From the NCBI GenBank assembly GCA_016215705.1, contig JACRIR010000024.1, positions 1-48,998 on the forward strand: DNA of 48,998 nt, given 5' to 3'. The translations under genes were made by a program, and so were the position numbers. Origin of the DNA: Candidatus Poribacteria bacterium. Lineage in GTDB: Bacteria; Abyssobacteria; SURF-5. Under the pieces are notes generated by a model. That model searched no databases, had not been told where the DNA came from, and saw nothing but the letters and a program-made list of their open reading frames with translations. Positions 6,899 through 15,397 of this stretch are shown here, one piece after another; within the stretch, counting starts at the first letter, position 1, and every line of letters begins with the position of its first letter.

Positions 6899-8680
6899 AT
6901 GAAAAAAGAAGTGCTCGCCGCGATGATGGCCTCGATAGCCGATGTTGACCTTATGACCTGTGATCGCCTCGAGGCTCTGACAAGGGGTCATGGCATGCTC
7001 AGCCTGGCCGTCTTTTCAATTGCTAACGTAATCGCCGAGGAACTCCTTCGAGGAGCCAAGCTGAAGGTGACATCGGAGAACGCGCCGGAGATTCAACTGG
7101 ACGATGTTCTGCAAAAGTGTATCGCGGCGGCCAGGGCCGCTGGGGCCGACGCAGCCAATGCAGCCCTGCTCAGCGCCACACTGGTTTACTTCGCAGGCTC
7201 AAACGTTCAGGCGGGCGTCGCTGCCGGCAATCGCAAGCTGGGCGCAATGGCGCGAATGATCGCCGGCGCTGACCGCTGCGGAGTGGCGGCGGTGCCGACA
7301 CCCAAGCTGAACAACAAAATATCCGGATTTCCCGCGGTCTCGGCTATATACCGCGCGATGGAGGAAGGAAAACTCAGCCCTATCGACGGCCGATTTGTGC
7401 CCAACGGAGTCGCACGCGGCCCGCTTTACGGCCACTCGGCGTTAGGTGAGGACGTCGTTTATCCTGCATTGGCCAGGGAGGGCGCGCGCATCGGAGCTCA
7501 GGCAATGATGAACGCATTCGCGGGGGCCGGAATGCAGCCTAATCCCATTATGTCATCCATTTTCGGCGCGGCGGCAATTCTCGAGATCGTCCATCCCGAC
7601 GCTCGAGTCGCGCCCGAGTATGGGGACTACGGCAGAATCAATTCAACGCACCTGACAGGCCAGGGCGCCGTCGCGGCTACGGGAATGCCGGAAAAACTTC
7701 ATATCAAGGGCATTGATCGTGAGATTGACACCGCCAAATTGGTGGGCGACATGGGATTGATTCTCAAGGACATCGGTGGCCCCACTGTAATGGCCATGAT
7801 AACCTTCGACGACATCCTGGGCTGTTTCAAAGAAGGCGGCTGGATCGGCTGCGGAGGAGGAGCGGGACCGGTCGCCAGCGTGCTCAGCCGGGTCACGACC
7901 GACGCGGTCATTGCCCTGTTGGCCCTCATCGACCGCAAGGGCAACGAAGAAGAAGCCGCTACTATTGTTCATGATGTTCGCCACGAATTTTATATGGACC
8001 CGGAGATCGGCAAGGTGTCCGCCAACGTCATGGCTCGCAAAGCCGAACAACTCAGACGCGGGTCTGTCACGCGATGTGTCATCCGAGGCACCGAGGGAGT
8101 CAAGGTCGAAGCCGCGCGACGTCGGGCTGCCAAAGCCCACGAAATGCTTTCTCAGGGCATCACATTGGGTGATATTGTGAAGGCGTTCGACGAAGAGAGG
8201 CAAGCGGCCGCTGAAAAAGGAGCTTCCGCCTATTTCATGAAGCAGATGGGACAGGATATCGGCATCAAGTTCACCAAAATAGCTTGCGGGGCCCGGCGGG
8301 CCGACGACATTGCCAAACGACATTTGAGCTTTGACGTCGATGCCGACGTTGAGATCACAATGGGAGACCAGACCATGCGCTTTGAAGGTTTGGCACATAA
8401 GGTAATACCTAAAGCTGTTCAGGAACAGGATGGAAACATCTTGCCCTTCGTCACTTTTGCAGCCGTTCCGCTGAACGAAATGCTGATGGGGTCAAATATC
8501 ATCTTGAATATCACAGTTCCTGCGGCAGTGGCTGCGGCAATGGGGAAACATCCGCCCCAGGAGGCGGCGCAACTGGCCGAAGCCGGAGGATTTATCTCGA
8601 CGGCGATCCCGGGAGCTCGAGAACGGGCTGAGAAAGTGGCCTTGTTGGCAGTTCGCATGGTCGAGCAGTTGAGCGAATAG
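6899..8680 (+). CDS. Large conserved-looking protein of unknown function, Gly/Ala-rich
   Basis: 593 residues from the ATG at 6899, the start that best fits AGAGGA at 6884-6889; an ATG at 6893 is too close. I do not recognise the family. The composition is soluble, with no signal peptide or clear membrane segment. Stretches that look like conserved motifs include GSNVQAGVAAGNRKLGAMARMIAGADRCGV (about 110-140), YGHSALGEDVVYPALAREGARIGAQAMMNAFAGAGMQPNPIM (about 180-220) and a glycine-rich loop GWIGCGGGAGPVASVLSR (about 320). The coding pattern is strong over the whole length, so it is a real gene. It directly follows the LarC2-like gene with a 46-bp gap, suggesting a shared function such as an enzyme and its cofactor-loading factor, but no lactate racemase signature is visible. 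Repeats and a new promoter follow it. Confidence 0.8.
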   Translation: MKKEVLAAMMASIADVDLMTCDRLEALTRGHGMLSLAVFSIANVIAEELLRGAKLKVTSENAPEIQLDDVLQKCIAAARAAGADAANAALLSATLVYFAGSNVQAGVAAGNRKLGAMARMIAGADRCGVAAVPTPKLNNKISGFPAVSAIYRAMEEGKLSPIDGRFVPNGVARGPLYGHSALGEDVVYPALAREGARIGAQAMMNAFAGAGMQPNPIMSSIFGAAAILEIVHPDARVAPEYGDYGRINSTHLTGQGAVAATGMPEKLHIKGIDREIDTAKLVGDMGLILKDIGGPTVMAMITFDDILGCFKEGGWIGCGGGAGPVASVLSRVTTDAVIALLALIDRKGNEEEAATIVHDVRHEFYMDPEIGKVSANVMARKAEQLRRGSVTRCVIRGTEGVKVEAARRRAAKAHEMLSQGITLGDIVKAFDEERQAAAEKGASAYFMKQMGQDIGIKFTKIACGARRADDIAKRHLSFDVDADVEITMGDQTMRFEGLAHKVIPKAVQEQDGNILPFVTFAAVPLNEMLMGSNIILNITVPAAVAAAMGKHPPQEAAQLAEAGGFISTAIPGARERAEKVALLAVRMVEQLSE

Positions 8681-8730
8681 GACAACGCAGCTTATCCCGC
8701 AAGGCTCTCTTTTTTGTGATGCCGGCGTTC

Positions 8731-8892
8731 CCTGTTCGTAGGGGCGACCCGCCGCTCCCAGGCGTGAGAAAGTCTGACAATTACCGGATGTATCCTGCTC
8801 GCAGGGGCGAACCCGGTCACGATCGGGAACGGGACAACGAAGCGGTGGCCTGCTTCCCTGCTCGTAGGGGCGACCCGGCGGGTCGCCCTACA
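8731..8892. repeat. Three direct repeats at 63-bp spacing (AGGGGCGA family)
   Basis: CCTG(T/C)TCG(T/C)AGGGGCGA begins at 8731, 8794 and 8857, exactly 63 bp apart, with diverged sequence between. The last copy ends as an inverted repeat, GTAGGGGCGACCC with GGGTCGCCCTAC. A relative lies at 37272-37300. Apart from these, 8681-8970 holds nothing I can identify. Confidence 0.6.
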
Positions 8893-8971
8893 TTAAGGAT
8901 TGGAATACGGGTTTAGTAGGATTGGGGGACGAGATCAATAGCGCCTTGTCAATGGTTTTCGCATTTTTCTG

Positions 8972-9000
8972 TTGACAAGAGGAGGACTCTTGTATATAGT
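8972..9000 (+). promoter_or_regulatory. Promoter of the methyltransferase cluster with operator dyad in the spacer
   Basis: TTGACA at 8972-8977, a 17-bp spacer and TATAGT at 8995-9000. The spacer holds the perfect dyad ACAAGAG-N5-CTCTTGT (8975-8993), overlapping the end of the -35 box, an obvious place for a repressor. The transcript leader would be about 265 nt before the ATG at 9274. That leader has no recognisable riboswitch, and it includes a fragment of the hairpin repeat (CATGGTGTCCCGGAAC near 9201). Confidence 0.65.
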
Positions 9001-9273
9001 ATATAGCATCGCTATTCACTGTTTGCAATTACTGCAGCGGCGATGTTTGAATTCCTGGATGGATTTTGATAATATAATGAACGAGATTCAAGCGTCTCCT
9101 CCCAGCAACTCAGCAGATTTCTTCCAATATCTATCAGTGACCGACGGATTATGTTCTCTCGTCAGAACGGATGAGAACAACCGACAGACACCCTGCAAAG
9201 CATGGTGTCCCGGAACAAACGGGAGTTTCTCCGGACAGCCAAAGGGACTGTAATTCATACGGGAGCCACGACA

Positions 9274-10353
9274 ATGTCCGCAAGCACAATCGATGTAGTT
9301 AACTGGGTCGGAAGGCAGCGCGCATTGAGGCCGGTGGGATTGCTTCTGAAGCGCTCGCTCGGGAAGAAGAGTTTTGCCCAGATGGCGGCGGCATCGGGAA
9401 GGCGCATCGGGGCGCCGATAATGGGAGCCTATCTCTCAGGGCTCACGGGCACAACCGTCAAACAGAACCTCACCGATGGCCGTATCATGTTCGAGACTAT
9501 TGAAAGATACGTCACCACCTTTAAACCCGACTTTGTCATGTGCGCTTTCCCCGATTTGACTGCGGAAGCTGAGGCCTGCGGATGCGAAATCAACATGCCC
9601 GACAACGCGCTTCCGTCAACGACGACACACCCCATTCAGTCACATGAGAGCATGAAGAGTCTGCGTATTCCGGACCCGCAAAAAGATGCGCGATTGCCGG
9701 TATTCATCGAGGCGACGCGCCTGTTTTCGAAACGGTTCACCCTGCCGAAAACAGTCCCGAGCGCCGGCCCTTTCACGCTGGCGGCGGAGCTAATGGGCGT
9801 CGATATCATCACTCGCAAGATAATCAAGGAGCCTCCGCTGGTACACGAAATCATGGAATACTCTTTGCAAGTGATTCAGAGATTCAATAACGAATTGATA
9901 AAGGCCGGGGCGGACGTCATCGGCATAGCGGAGCCGACGTGCAGCCTGCTCTCCGCCAAAGCGTTCGAGAAGTTCGTGCTTCCGTATCAGCAGCGCTACA
10001 TCAAAAGCCTCTCGGTTCCGGCGACCCTGCATATTTGCGGACGCGCAAACCATCTGATCGAGCTTATGTGCAAGACCGGCGCGACCGGCCTCAGCGTTGA
10101 CGCTCCGACCGACATCACCAAGCTCAAAGACCGCGTGCCGCCTGATATAATCATCCTGGGCAATCTTTCGCCGGTCGAGGTTCTCATGATGAAGAAGCCG
10201 GATGAGGTTCGGGGGGCGGCGCTTGACTTATTGAGGGCCATGGAGAACATTCCGAATTTCGGCCTTTTGAGCGGATGCGATCTGCCCGTGGGCACTCCGA
10301 TGGAAAACATCGGCGCAATGATAAACGCAGTGAAGGAATACAGGACGAAGTAG
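9274..10353 (+). CDS. MtaA/UroD-type corrinoid methyltransferase 1
   Basis: 359 residues of the uroporphyrinogen-decarboxylase superfamily branch that contains the methylcobamide:CoM methyltransferases MtaA/MtbA and bacterial O-demethylase methyltransferases. Zinc-thiolate motif residues are present: His253 and Cys255 in LHICG, and Cys335 in LLSGCDLPVGTP. The barrel-core segment DFVMCAFPDLTAEAEACGCEI is also typical. GGGAG at 9261-9265 supports the ATG at 9274; a longer frame from 9202 begins inside repeat sequence and is less likely. It is the first gene after the 8972 promoter and lies 10 bp from the activator gene, so they are co-transcribed. It could be the substrate-side (MT I) or carrier-side methyltransferase; the sequence does not decide. 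Confidence 0.85.
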   Translation: MSASTIDVVNWVGRQRALRPVGLLLKRSLGKKSFAQMAAASGRRIGAPIMGAYLSGLTGTTVKQNLTDGRIMFETIERYVTTFKPDFVMCAFPDLTAEAEACGCEINMPDNALPSTTTHPIQSHESMKSLRIPDPQKDARLPVFIEATRLFSKRFTLPKTVPSAGPFTLAAELMGVDIITRKIIKEPPLVHEIMEYSLQVIQRFNNELIKAGADVIGIAEPTCSLLSAKAFEKFVLPYQQRYIKSLSVPATLHICGRANHLIELMCKTGATGLSVDAPTDITKLKDRVPPDIIILGNLSPVEVLMMKKPDEVRGAALDLLRAMENIPNFGLLSGCDLPVGTPMENIGAMINAVKEYRTK

Positions 10354-10363
10354 GAGATCTTTT

Positions 10364-12292
10364 GTGAACCGGCATCTCGTAATATTTCAACCATCGGGCC
10401 AGCGCGGACGCATAGAAACGGGCAAGAACCTTCTCGAGGTTTCGCGCGAGCTGGGCGCTGATATCGAGTCGATTTGCGGCGGCAAGAAGACTTGCGGTAA
10501 ATGCAAGGTGCGCGTTCAGGAAGGCTTTTTCGAGCGCCACGGAATCGAGTCCCGTTCGACGCATCTCACGCCGCTAAGCGACGAAGAGAAAGACCTGCTG
10601 ATGACCGAAGAGATAGCGAAGGGATATCGTCTTGCATGCGCCGCGCAAGTGCTCGGCGACGTGTTGCTGTTCGTGCCTGAAGAGAGTCGAGGCGGCAAGC
10701 AGGTGGTTCGAAAAGAGGTCACTCTCAGGAAGATAACCCTCAATCCTGCCGTCAAGACCTATGCGGTCAGGCTCGAGAAGCCCACGCTCACCGATCCGCT
10801 GGGCGATTATGAGCGGCTTCTGAAAGCGCTTGAGGAGCAACACGGACTGAAGGGTTTGACGGCAAGCAGGCCGATGCTCGCCAAACTTCCGCAGGCTTTG
10901 CGAGATGGTGACTGGCAGGCATCGGTCGCCGTGTGGATGGGACGCGAAATATTGAATGTCGCGCCCGGCGCTTACATGAGATGCTTCGGACTGGCGATCG
11001 ATATCGGCACGACAACTATCGCCGGATACCTCTGTGACCTTGCGTCCGGTGAAGTCGCCGCCGTTCATTCGCTGATGAATCCGCAGGTGACATACGGCGA
11101 AGACGTAATGTCGCGCGTTACGTACATCATGACCCATGAGGGCGGCCTTGCGGAACTCCATCGCGAGATTATCGGCGCCCTGAATGAGATCGTTGCAGCA
11201 GTCTCCCGCAATGCGGGAACAGACCCCGCCGACATCCTCGAACTGTGCGTCGTCGGTAATACTGTAATGCACCACATCTTTCTCGATATTTCGCCTGTAG
11301 GCATAGGGGTGTCCCCATTTGTCCCCGTGATACAGAGCTCGGTCGATCTGAAGGCATCGGAACTGGGGATACGAGTGAACGAGTGCGCGAACGTGCACGT
11401 ACTGCCGATTGAGGCCGGATTTGTCGGCGCAGACAACGTCGGAGTCCTCATAGCCGAGGCGCCCTACGAAAAAGATGAGACGCAGCTTATTATCGATATC
11501 GGCACCAACGGCGAGATTCTCGTCGGCAATCGCGAAAAGCTCCTTTCGGCCTCGTGCGCAACCGGTCCTGCGCTCGAGGGCGCGCACATCAAATTCGGCA
11601 TGAGAGCGGCGCCCGGCGCGATCGAGCGCGTCAGCATCAAGCCGGAAAATCTGGAAGTTGAATACCGCATTATTTCAGGCGCGGACGGCGAGCTTGCGCG
11701 CGGCATCTGCGGCTCCGGAATAATAGACGCAATCGCGGAGATGTTCCGGGCGGGAGTAGTCGAAAAGAGCGGCAGGATGAGCAAATCGCTAAATTCGCCA
11801 AGGCTCGTACAGGACGGAAAGACCCGCGAGTTCATTCTCGTCCCGGCGGAGAAAACGGCGATAGGGAAAAACATCACAATTGCGACCGGCGACGTGCGCG
11901 CGGTGCAGTTGGCTAAATCGGCCATATACGCCGGCTCGAAAATACTGATGAAAAAGCTGGGAATCGAAAAGATCGACAGGGTCGTGCTTGCGGGCGCGTT
12001 CGGAACGTACATAGACCGTACGTGCGCCATGCTGATGGGCATGTTTCCCGACTGCCCGATTGAGAACGTGATCGCTGTCGGCAATGCGGCAGGCGACGGC
12101 GCGCGCATGGCGCTTCTCGACGTGAACAAAAGGCGCGAGGCGGACGAGCAAGCGCGACGAGTCGAGTACGTCGAGCTGACGCTCGAGAAAGAATTCGAGC
12201 GCGAATTTGTCGAGGCGATGCACTTTCCGCACATGATCGATCAGTTCCCGAGCTTGGAGGGCCTTTTGCCGAAACAGGAGGACCGCAAATGA
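10364..12292 (+). CDS. Reductive activator of corrinoid proteins (ASKHA-type, RACE/AE)
   Basis: 642 residues, GTG start with AGGAG just upstream. The N-terminal ferredoxin domain has Cys38-x5-Cys44-x2-Cys47 and Cys92, a [2Fe-2S] pattern. A linker follows, then an ASKHA ATPase region with GLAIDIGTTTIAGYLCDL (about 206), ELCVVGNTVMHHIFL, QLIIDIGTNGEI (about 373), a GSGIID segment and VVLAGAFGTYIDRTCAM near the end. This is the architecture of COG3894 proteins such as the O-demethylase activating enzyme, which uses ATP to drive reduction of inactive cob(II)alamin to cob(I)alamin on the corrinoid protein. In the window the target would be the corrinoid protein at 14645. It follows the first methyltransferase by 10 bp. 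A 46-bp palindrome lies just downstream. Identification is confident. Confidence 0.9.
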   Translation: MNRHLVIFQPSGQRGRIETGKNLLEVSRELGADIESICGGKKTCGKCKVRVQEGFFERHGIESRSTHLTPLSDEEKDLLMTEEIAKGYRLACAAQVLGDVLLFVPEESRGGKQVVRKEVTLRKITLNPAVKTYAVRLEKPTLTDPLGDYERLLKALEEQHGLKGLTASRPMLAKLPQALRDGDWQASVAVWMGREILNVAPGAYMRCFGLAIDIGTTTIAGYLCDLASGEVAAVHSLMNPQVTYGEDVMSRVTYIMTHEGGLAELHREIIGALNEIVAAVSRNAGTDPADILELCVVGNTVMHHIFLDISPVGIGVSPFVPVIQSSVDLKASELGIRVNECANVHVLPIEAGFVGADNVGVLIAEAPYEKDETQLIIDIGTNGEILVGNREKLLSASCATGPALEGAHIKFGMRAAPGAIERVSIKPENLEVEYRIISGADGELARGICGSGIIDAIAEMFRAGVVEKSGRMSKSLNSPRLVQDGKTREFILVPAEKTAIGKNITIATGDVRAVQLAKSAIYAGSKILMKKLGIEKIDRVVLAGAFGTYIDRTCAMLMGMFPDCPIENVIAVGNAAGDGARMALLDVNKRREADEQARRVEYVELTLEKEFEREFVEAMHFPHMIDQFPSLEGLLPKQEDRK

Positions 12293-12301
12293 TCGCGGAT
12301 G

Positions 12302-12347
12302 AAATCCCCCTTGATCCCCCTTTGCAAAGGGGGATCAAGGGGGATTT
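12302..12347. repeat. Perfect 46-bp palindrome of CCCCCTT/AAGGGGG blocks
   Basis: AAATCCCCCTTGATCCCCC continues to a TTTGCAAA centre and is mirrored exactly, giving 23-bp arms with no loop. It begins 10 bp after the activator's stop codon, inside the methyltransferase cluster. An imperfect relative lies at 26192-26225. It could attenuate or terminate transcription before the mtrH-like gene, or protect the mRNA end. Confidence 0.9.
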
Positions 12348-12424
12348 GTAAGTGCGAATCTATTTGCATGCTTTTCTTGCTCTTCTGTCTCCGATCTCGG
12401 CAATAATCAAATGGGAGAGCGCTT

Positions 12425-13378
12425 TTGAGAAACTTCATCTTTGAGAAAGTCCAAAGCGTTTGTGACATCGGCGGCGTGAAGGTCGGCGGTCAACCCGGCG
12501 TCAATCCGACTGTGCTCATCGGCTCGATGTTCCATAAAGGCGACAAGCTCATAGAGGACCGCAAGTCGGGGTCGTTCGACAAGGAGACCGCCCGCCAACG
12601 GCTGAAGCGACTTGAGGAAATCTCGGCAACCACTGGTATCCCTGCGATGGTGGACATAGTCGCCAACTCAGGCGACGAGTTTTCGAGCTACCTCGAGTAC
12701 GTGGCTGCCGAGACCGGCGCGCCCATTTGCATAGACGCATGGCAGCCAAAGGTAAGAGTGGAAGCGGCGCGATACGCGGCCCGCGCCGGCCTGCTCCAGA
12801 GGCTTGTCTACAATAGTCTGAATCCCTGGAACAAAGAGCTCGAGGCGGAAGTGAACGAGATTGCAGAGATCGGCGTTCGGCACGTGGCGCTATGCGTTTT
12901 CGATGAAAACGACAAACTGCCTGCCGGCAGGATGAAAGCCCTCGAGAAGCTGCTGCCGGTAATAGAAAAGGGGCGATTCAACAGCATCCTTGTGGATACA
13001 ACCGTGATGAACGTTGCCGCAATGGCTTTCTCGATACAGGCCGGTTTTGAGATCAAGCAGCGTTTCGGCCTGCCCGTAGGCTGCGCGCCCGCGAACGGAA
13101 CGTATATGTGGGAAGAGCTGCGGAAGTTCACGACGGCCGCCGGCTTCGCCGGCGCCGACTCCGCCGCGTGCGGAATCGCGGCCCTGCTCTGGAATGATTT
13201 TCTGTTTTATGGGCCGATGACCGGGACAGAGCGCGCATTCGCGGCCGCGGCTGCGGCGGAATCAATAAAGGCAATGTTCGTATACGCCGAATCCCGACGC
13301 CTGCCCGCGACGCAAACACATCCGCTTCGGAATTTGTTCGGGAAATTTGTGGAGCAACTGGAATCAGAGAAAGGATGA
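12425..13378 (+). CDS. MtrH-family methyltransferase (corrinoid to tetrahydrofolate/pterin)
   Basis: 317 residues starting at TTG 12425, supported by GGGAG at 12413-12417. It matches subunit H of tetrahydromethanopterin S-methyltransferase over its length: an N-terminal FIFEKVQSVCDIGGVKVGGQPGVNPTVLIGSMFH, then IPAMVDIVANSGDEF, YNSLNPWNKELEAE, FNSILVDTTVMN and GLPVGCAPANGTYMWEE. The protein is a TIM-barrel that binds the reduced pterin. In bacterial O-demethylases an MtrH-like MT II moves the methyl group from the corrinoid protein to tetrahydrofolate, and that is the most likely role here because no other Mtr subunits are present. The upstream palindrome could give it expression partly separate from the activator gene. 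Confidence 0.87.
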   Translation: MRNFIFEKVQSVCDIGGVKVGGQPGVNPTVLIGSMFHKGDKLIEDRKSGSFDKETARQRLKRLEEISATTGIPAMVDIVANSGDEFSSYLEYVAAETGAPICIDAWQPKVRVEAARYAARAGLLQRLVYNSLNPWNKELEAEVNEIAEIGVRHVALCVFDENDKLPAGRMKALEKLLPVIEKGRFNSILVDTTVMNVAAMAFSIQAGFEIKQRFGLPVGCAPANGTYMWEELRKFTTAAGFAGADSAACGIAALLWNDFLFYGPMTGTERAFAAAAAAESIKAMFVYAESRRLPATQTHPLRNLFGKFVEQLESEKG

Positions 13379-13434
13379 GCGCGCGGATAACCAAGCGGAA
13401 AGAACGGCCCTTGATTCGGTAGCGATAGGCGACC

Positions 13435-13477
13435 CGTAATTCGGGGACACGATGCGGCATCGTGTCCCCGAATTACG
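13435..13477. repeat. Perfect hairpin repeat (GGGGACAC core), 21-bp arms
   Basis: Core GGGGACACGATGC with its complement around a single G, extended by the copy-specific, fully paired outer stem CGTAATTC/GAATTACG. It is located between the mtrH-like gene and the second mtaA-like gene. Confidence 0.85.
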
Positions 13478-13599
13478 AAAAGTAGTCGCTGGTTTCCTAA
13501 CAGCGCCGGTACGCCAACGGCGACCAGATACGGTCCTTCATATGAACAGCGTAAGACAAAGTTACAGAACAGACTCTGTCAGATATTGGGAGAAGTGAA

Positions 13600-14628
13600 G
13601 TGACCTCAACCAAAACCAGTCGCGAGAAAGTTCTCAATCTGCTTAACGGCAAGAGAGACGGCGAGCTCCTCTGCTTCAGCGGAATGGGAAACGTTACCAC
13701 CGAGGGGATGAAGGAAACCGGCATTCGATTTGCAGAGTCGCACACCGACGCCGCGAAAATGGCTGCTCTCGCGGCCACAACCTACAAACTGTTCGGGTTT
13801 GAATGCGCCGTGGCCCCGTTTGACGTAGCAATAGAGGCGGAAGCGGTGGGCTGTCCTATTAACTTCTACACGCACGTGGACCCACAGGAGATTCTCTATC
13901 CGACCGTGAAAGGAAAGATCGTCAAAAGCGCGGCGGACATACGAATCCCGGACAACCTCGCGAGCGCAGGACGCGTGCCCGTTGTGACGGAAGCCCTGAA
14001 ACTGCTGAAGCGGGACATCGGCGACGCGGTCGCCATCGGCACTTACATCATGGGCCCGTTCACCATTGCCGGCCAGACAATGGAGCTGAATGACCTGCTG
14101 AAAATTTGTCTCAAGAAGCCGGAACATGTGGACGAAATCCTGCACGTTTACGCCGGACTCGTCATCAAGCTTGTTGATATATATTCGGCTGCGGGCGCGG
14201 ATTACATAACCATACGCGAGATGGGGGCATGCTCCGACGTGGTCAGACCCTCGCTCTTCAAGAAGCTCGTCGAGCCGCATCTCAGACGAATCTTCGAGAG
14301 CGCGCCCGTCCCGCTCGTGCTTCATATATGCGGGAAGTCGAATGGCATCATGGACTCGATGAACCAATGCCGCGCCGGCGCCATCAGTGTCGACCAGAAG
14401 AACGATCTGCATGAGACGCGAGCCACCATCGGGCCGGCGCCGATCCTGCTCGGTAACTTTGACCCATACAATGTCCTGGTCAAAGGGACACCCGACGACG
14501 TTTCGCGCGCGGTGGAAGAGTGTGTAAAAAGCGGAGTTGACGCAGTATGGCCCGGCTGCGATATTTGGCCGACCGTCCCAAAAGAGAATATGGAAACATT
14601 GATGCAGGCAGTGAAAAAGTCCAGATAA
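13600..14628 (+). CDS. MtaA/UroD-type corrinoid methyltransferase 2
   Basis: 342 residues with a GTG start at 13600 and GGAGAAG 7-8 bp upstream. It belongs to the methylcobamide:CoM methyltransferase-like branch of the UroD superfamily. His242 and Cys244 (LHICGKSNG) and Cys320 (WPGCDIWPTVP) occupy nearly the same positions as the zinc ligands of Methanosarcina MtaA (from family knowledge). GMKETGIRFAESHTDAAKMAALAATTYKLFGFECAVAPFDVAIEAEAVGC is also typical of MtaA-like proteins. It ends 16 bp before the corrinoid protein gene, the tightest pairing in the cluster, so it is the best candidate for the methyltransferase that works directly with that corrinoid protein. The methyl donor is unknown. 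Confidence 0.87.
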   Translation: MTSTKTSREKVLNLLNGKRDGELLCFSGMGNVTTEGMKETGIRFAESHTDAAKMAALAATTYKLFGFECAVAPFDVAIEAEAVGCPINFYTHVDPQEILYPTVKGKIVKSAADIRIPDNLASAGRVPVVTEALKLLKRDIGDAVAIGTYIMGPFTIAGQTMELNDLLKICLKKPEHVDEILHVYAGLVIKLVDIYSAAGADYITIREMGACSDVVRPSLFKKLVEPHLRRIFESAPVPLVLHICGKSNGIMDSMNQCRAGAISVDQKNDLHETRATIGPAPILLGNFDPYNVLVKGTPDDVSRAVEECVKSGVDAVWPGCDIWPTVPKENMETLMQAVKKSR

Positions 14629-14644
14629 CAGGAGAGGCACACCA

Positions 14645-15310
14645 ATGGCGGACGAATCAAAGAGACAAGAACTGCTGAAGAAACTGGCTGACGGGGTGTG
14701 GAAATTCGAGGAAGACGAAGTCGCAAAGGCCGCGAGCGAAGTCATCAGCCTCGGCCTCGACGCGTACGACGCCATAATGAATGGGCTTGCCAAGGGAATG
14801 GAGGAAGCCGGCCGCCTGTGGGAGGAAGAAGAGTATTTTGTGCCTGAACTGCTCCTCTGCGCCGACGCGCTTTACGCAGGTTTGGGTATCCTGCGACCGC
14901 ATGTAAGAATGGAAGATAAGGCGAAGAGCAAGGGTGTCGTCGTAATCGGCACGGTTCAAGGGGACGTCCACGATATCGGCAAGAACCTTGTAAAGATGAT
15001 GTTCGAGGTAGCCGGTTTTGAAGTTCATGATCTCGGCAAGGACGTCGAGCTCGAAAGGTTTGTCGAAGAACAGCTCAAGACAAACGCCGAGCTTGTGTGC
15101 CTCTCGGCGATGATGACCACTTCGATGCTCGGCATGGAGCGCGTCATAAAGATGATCCGGGCGAAGAATCCGAAGGTGAAGATCATGATCGGCGGCGCGC
15201 CCGTGACCCAGGACGTCGTTCAGAAATTCGGGGCGGACGGAACTGCGAACAGCGCCTCGAACGCTTTGAGAGAAGCTCTTAAGATGGTGGCGGCTTTGCG
15301 AACCATGTGA
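14645..15310 (+). CDS. Methyl-carrying corrinoid protein (MtaC/MttC/MtvC type)
   Basis: 221 residues, AGGAGAGG before the ATG. Residues 1-90 are the four-helix cap domain (B12-binding 2). Residues 95-221 are the cobalamin-binding Rossmann domain with the DxHxxG motif GDVHDIGKN, in which His109 is the predicted lower cobalt ligand. These are followed by VCLSAMMTTSMLGM and KIMIGGAPVTQDVVQKFGADG, which contact the cofactor's nucleotide tail. Length and layout match methanol, methylamine and O-demethylase corrinoid proteins. It shuttles the methyl group between the adjacent methyltransferases and is kept active by the ferredoxin-ASKHA activator encoded at 10364. Identification is secure; substrate class is not. 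Confidence 0.93.
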   Translation: MADESKRQELLKKLADGVWKFEEDEVAKAASEVISLGLDAYDAIMNGLAKGMEEAGRLWEEEEYFVPELLLCADALYAGLGILRPHVRMEDKAKSKGVVVIGTVQGDVHDIGKNLVKMMFEVAGFEVHDLGKDVELERFVEEQLKTNAELVCLSAMMTTSMLGMERVIKMIRAKNPKVKIMIGGAPVTQDVVQKFGADGTANSASNALREALKMVAALRTM

Positions 15311-15330
15311 CGCGCTGTCTTCCGTTTCGC

Positions 15331-15373
15331 CAAAAATGGGGGACACGATGCGGCATCGTGTCCCCCATTTTTG
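15331..15373. repeat. Perfect hairpin repeat between convergent genes
   Basis: Core GGGGACACGATGC around a single G, with the outer stem CAAAAATG/CATTTTTG; 21-bp arms in total. It lies in the 87-bp gap between the convergent corrinoid protein and uvrB genes, where it may serve as a two-way terminator. Confidence 0.85.
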
Positions 15374-15397
15374 CCGCTTCTTGTCCCCGATTTTCGC

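Noticed and set aside
8972-9253. 93-codon open frame before the first methyltransferase
   Set aside because: It begins at the promoter's -35 box, so it cannot be fully transcribed from it, and it crosses repeat sequence; no family is recognised.
9010-9273. Cobalamin riboswitch in the leader of the methyltransferase operon
   Set aside because: Expected from the biology, but no B12-box-like GCCACTG segment or matching fold was found.
13606-14793. 395-codon minus-strand frame opposite the second methyltransferase
   Set aside because: It is an antisense shadow of a GC-rich gene; the plus-strand product carries the conserved zinc motif and family signatures.
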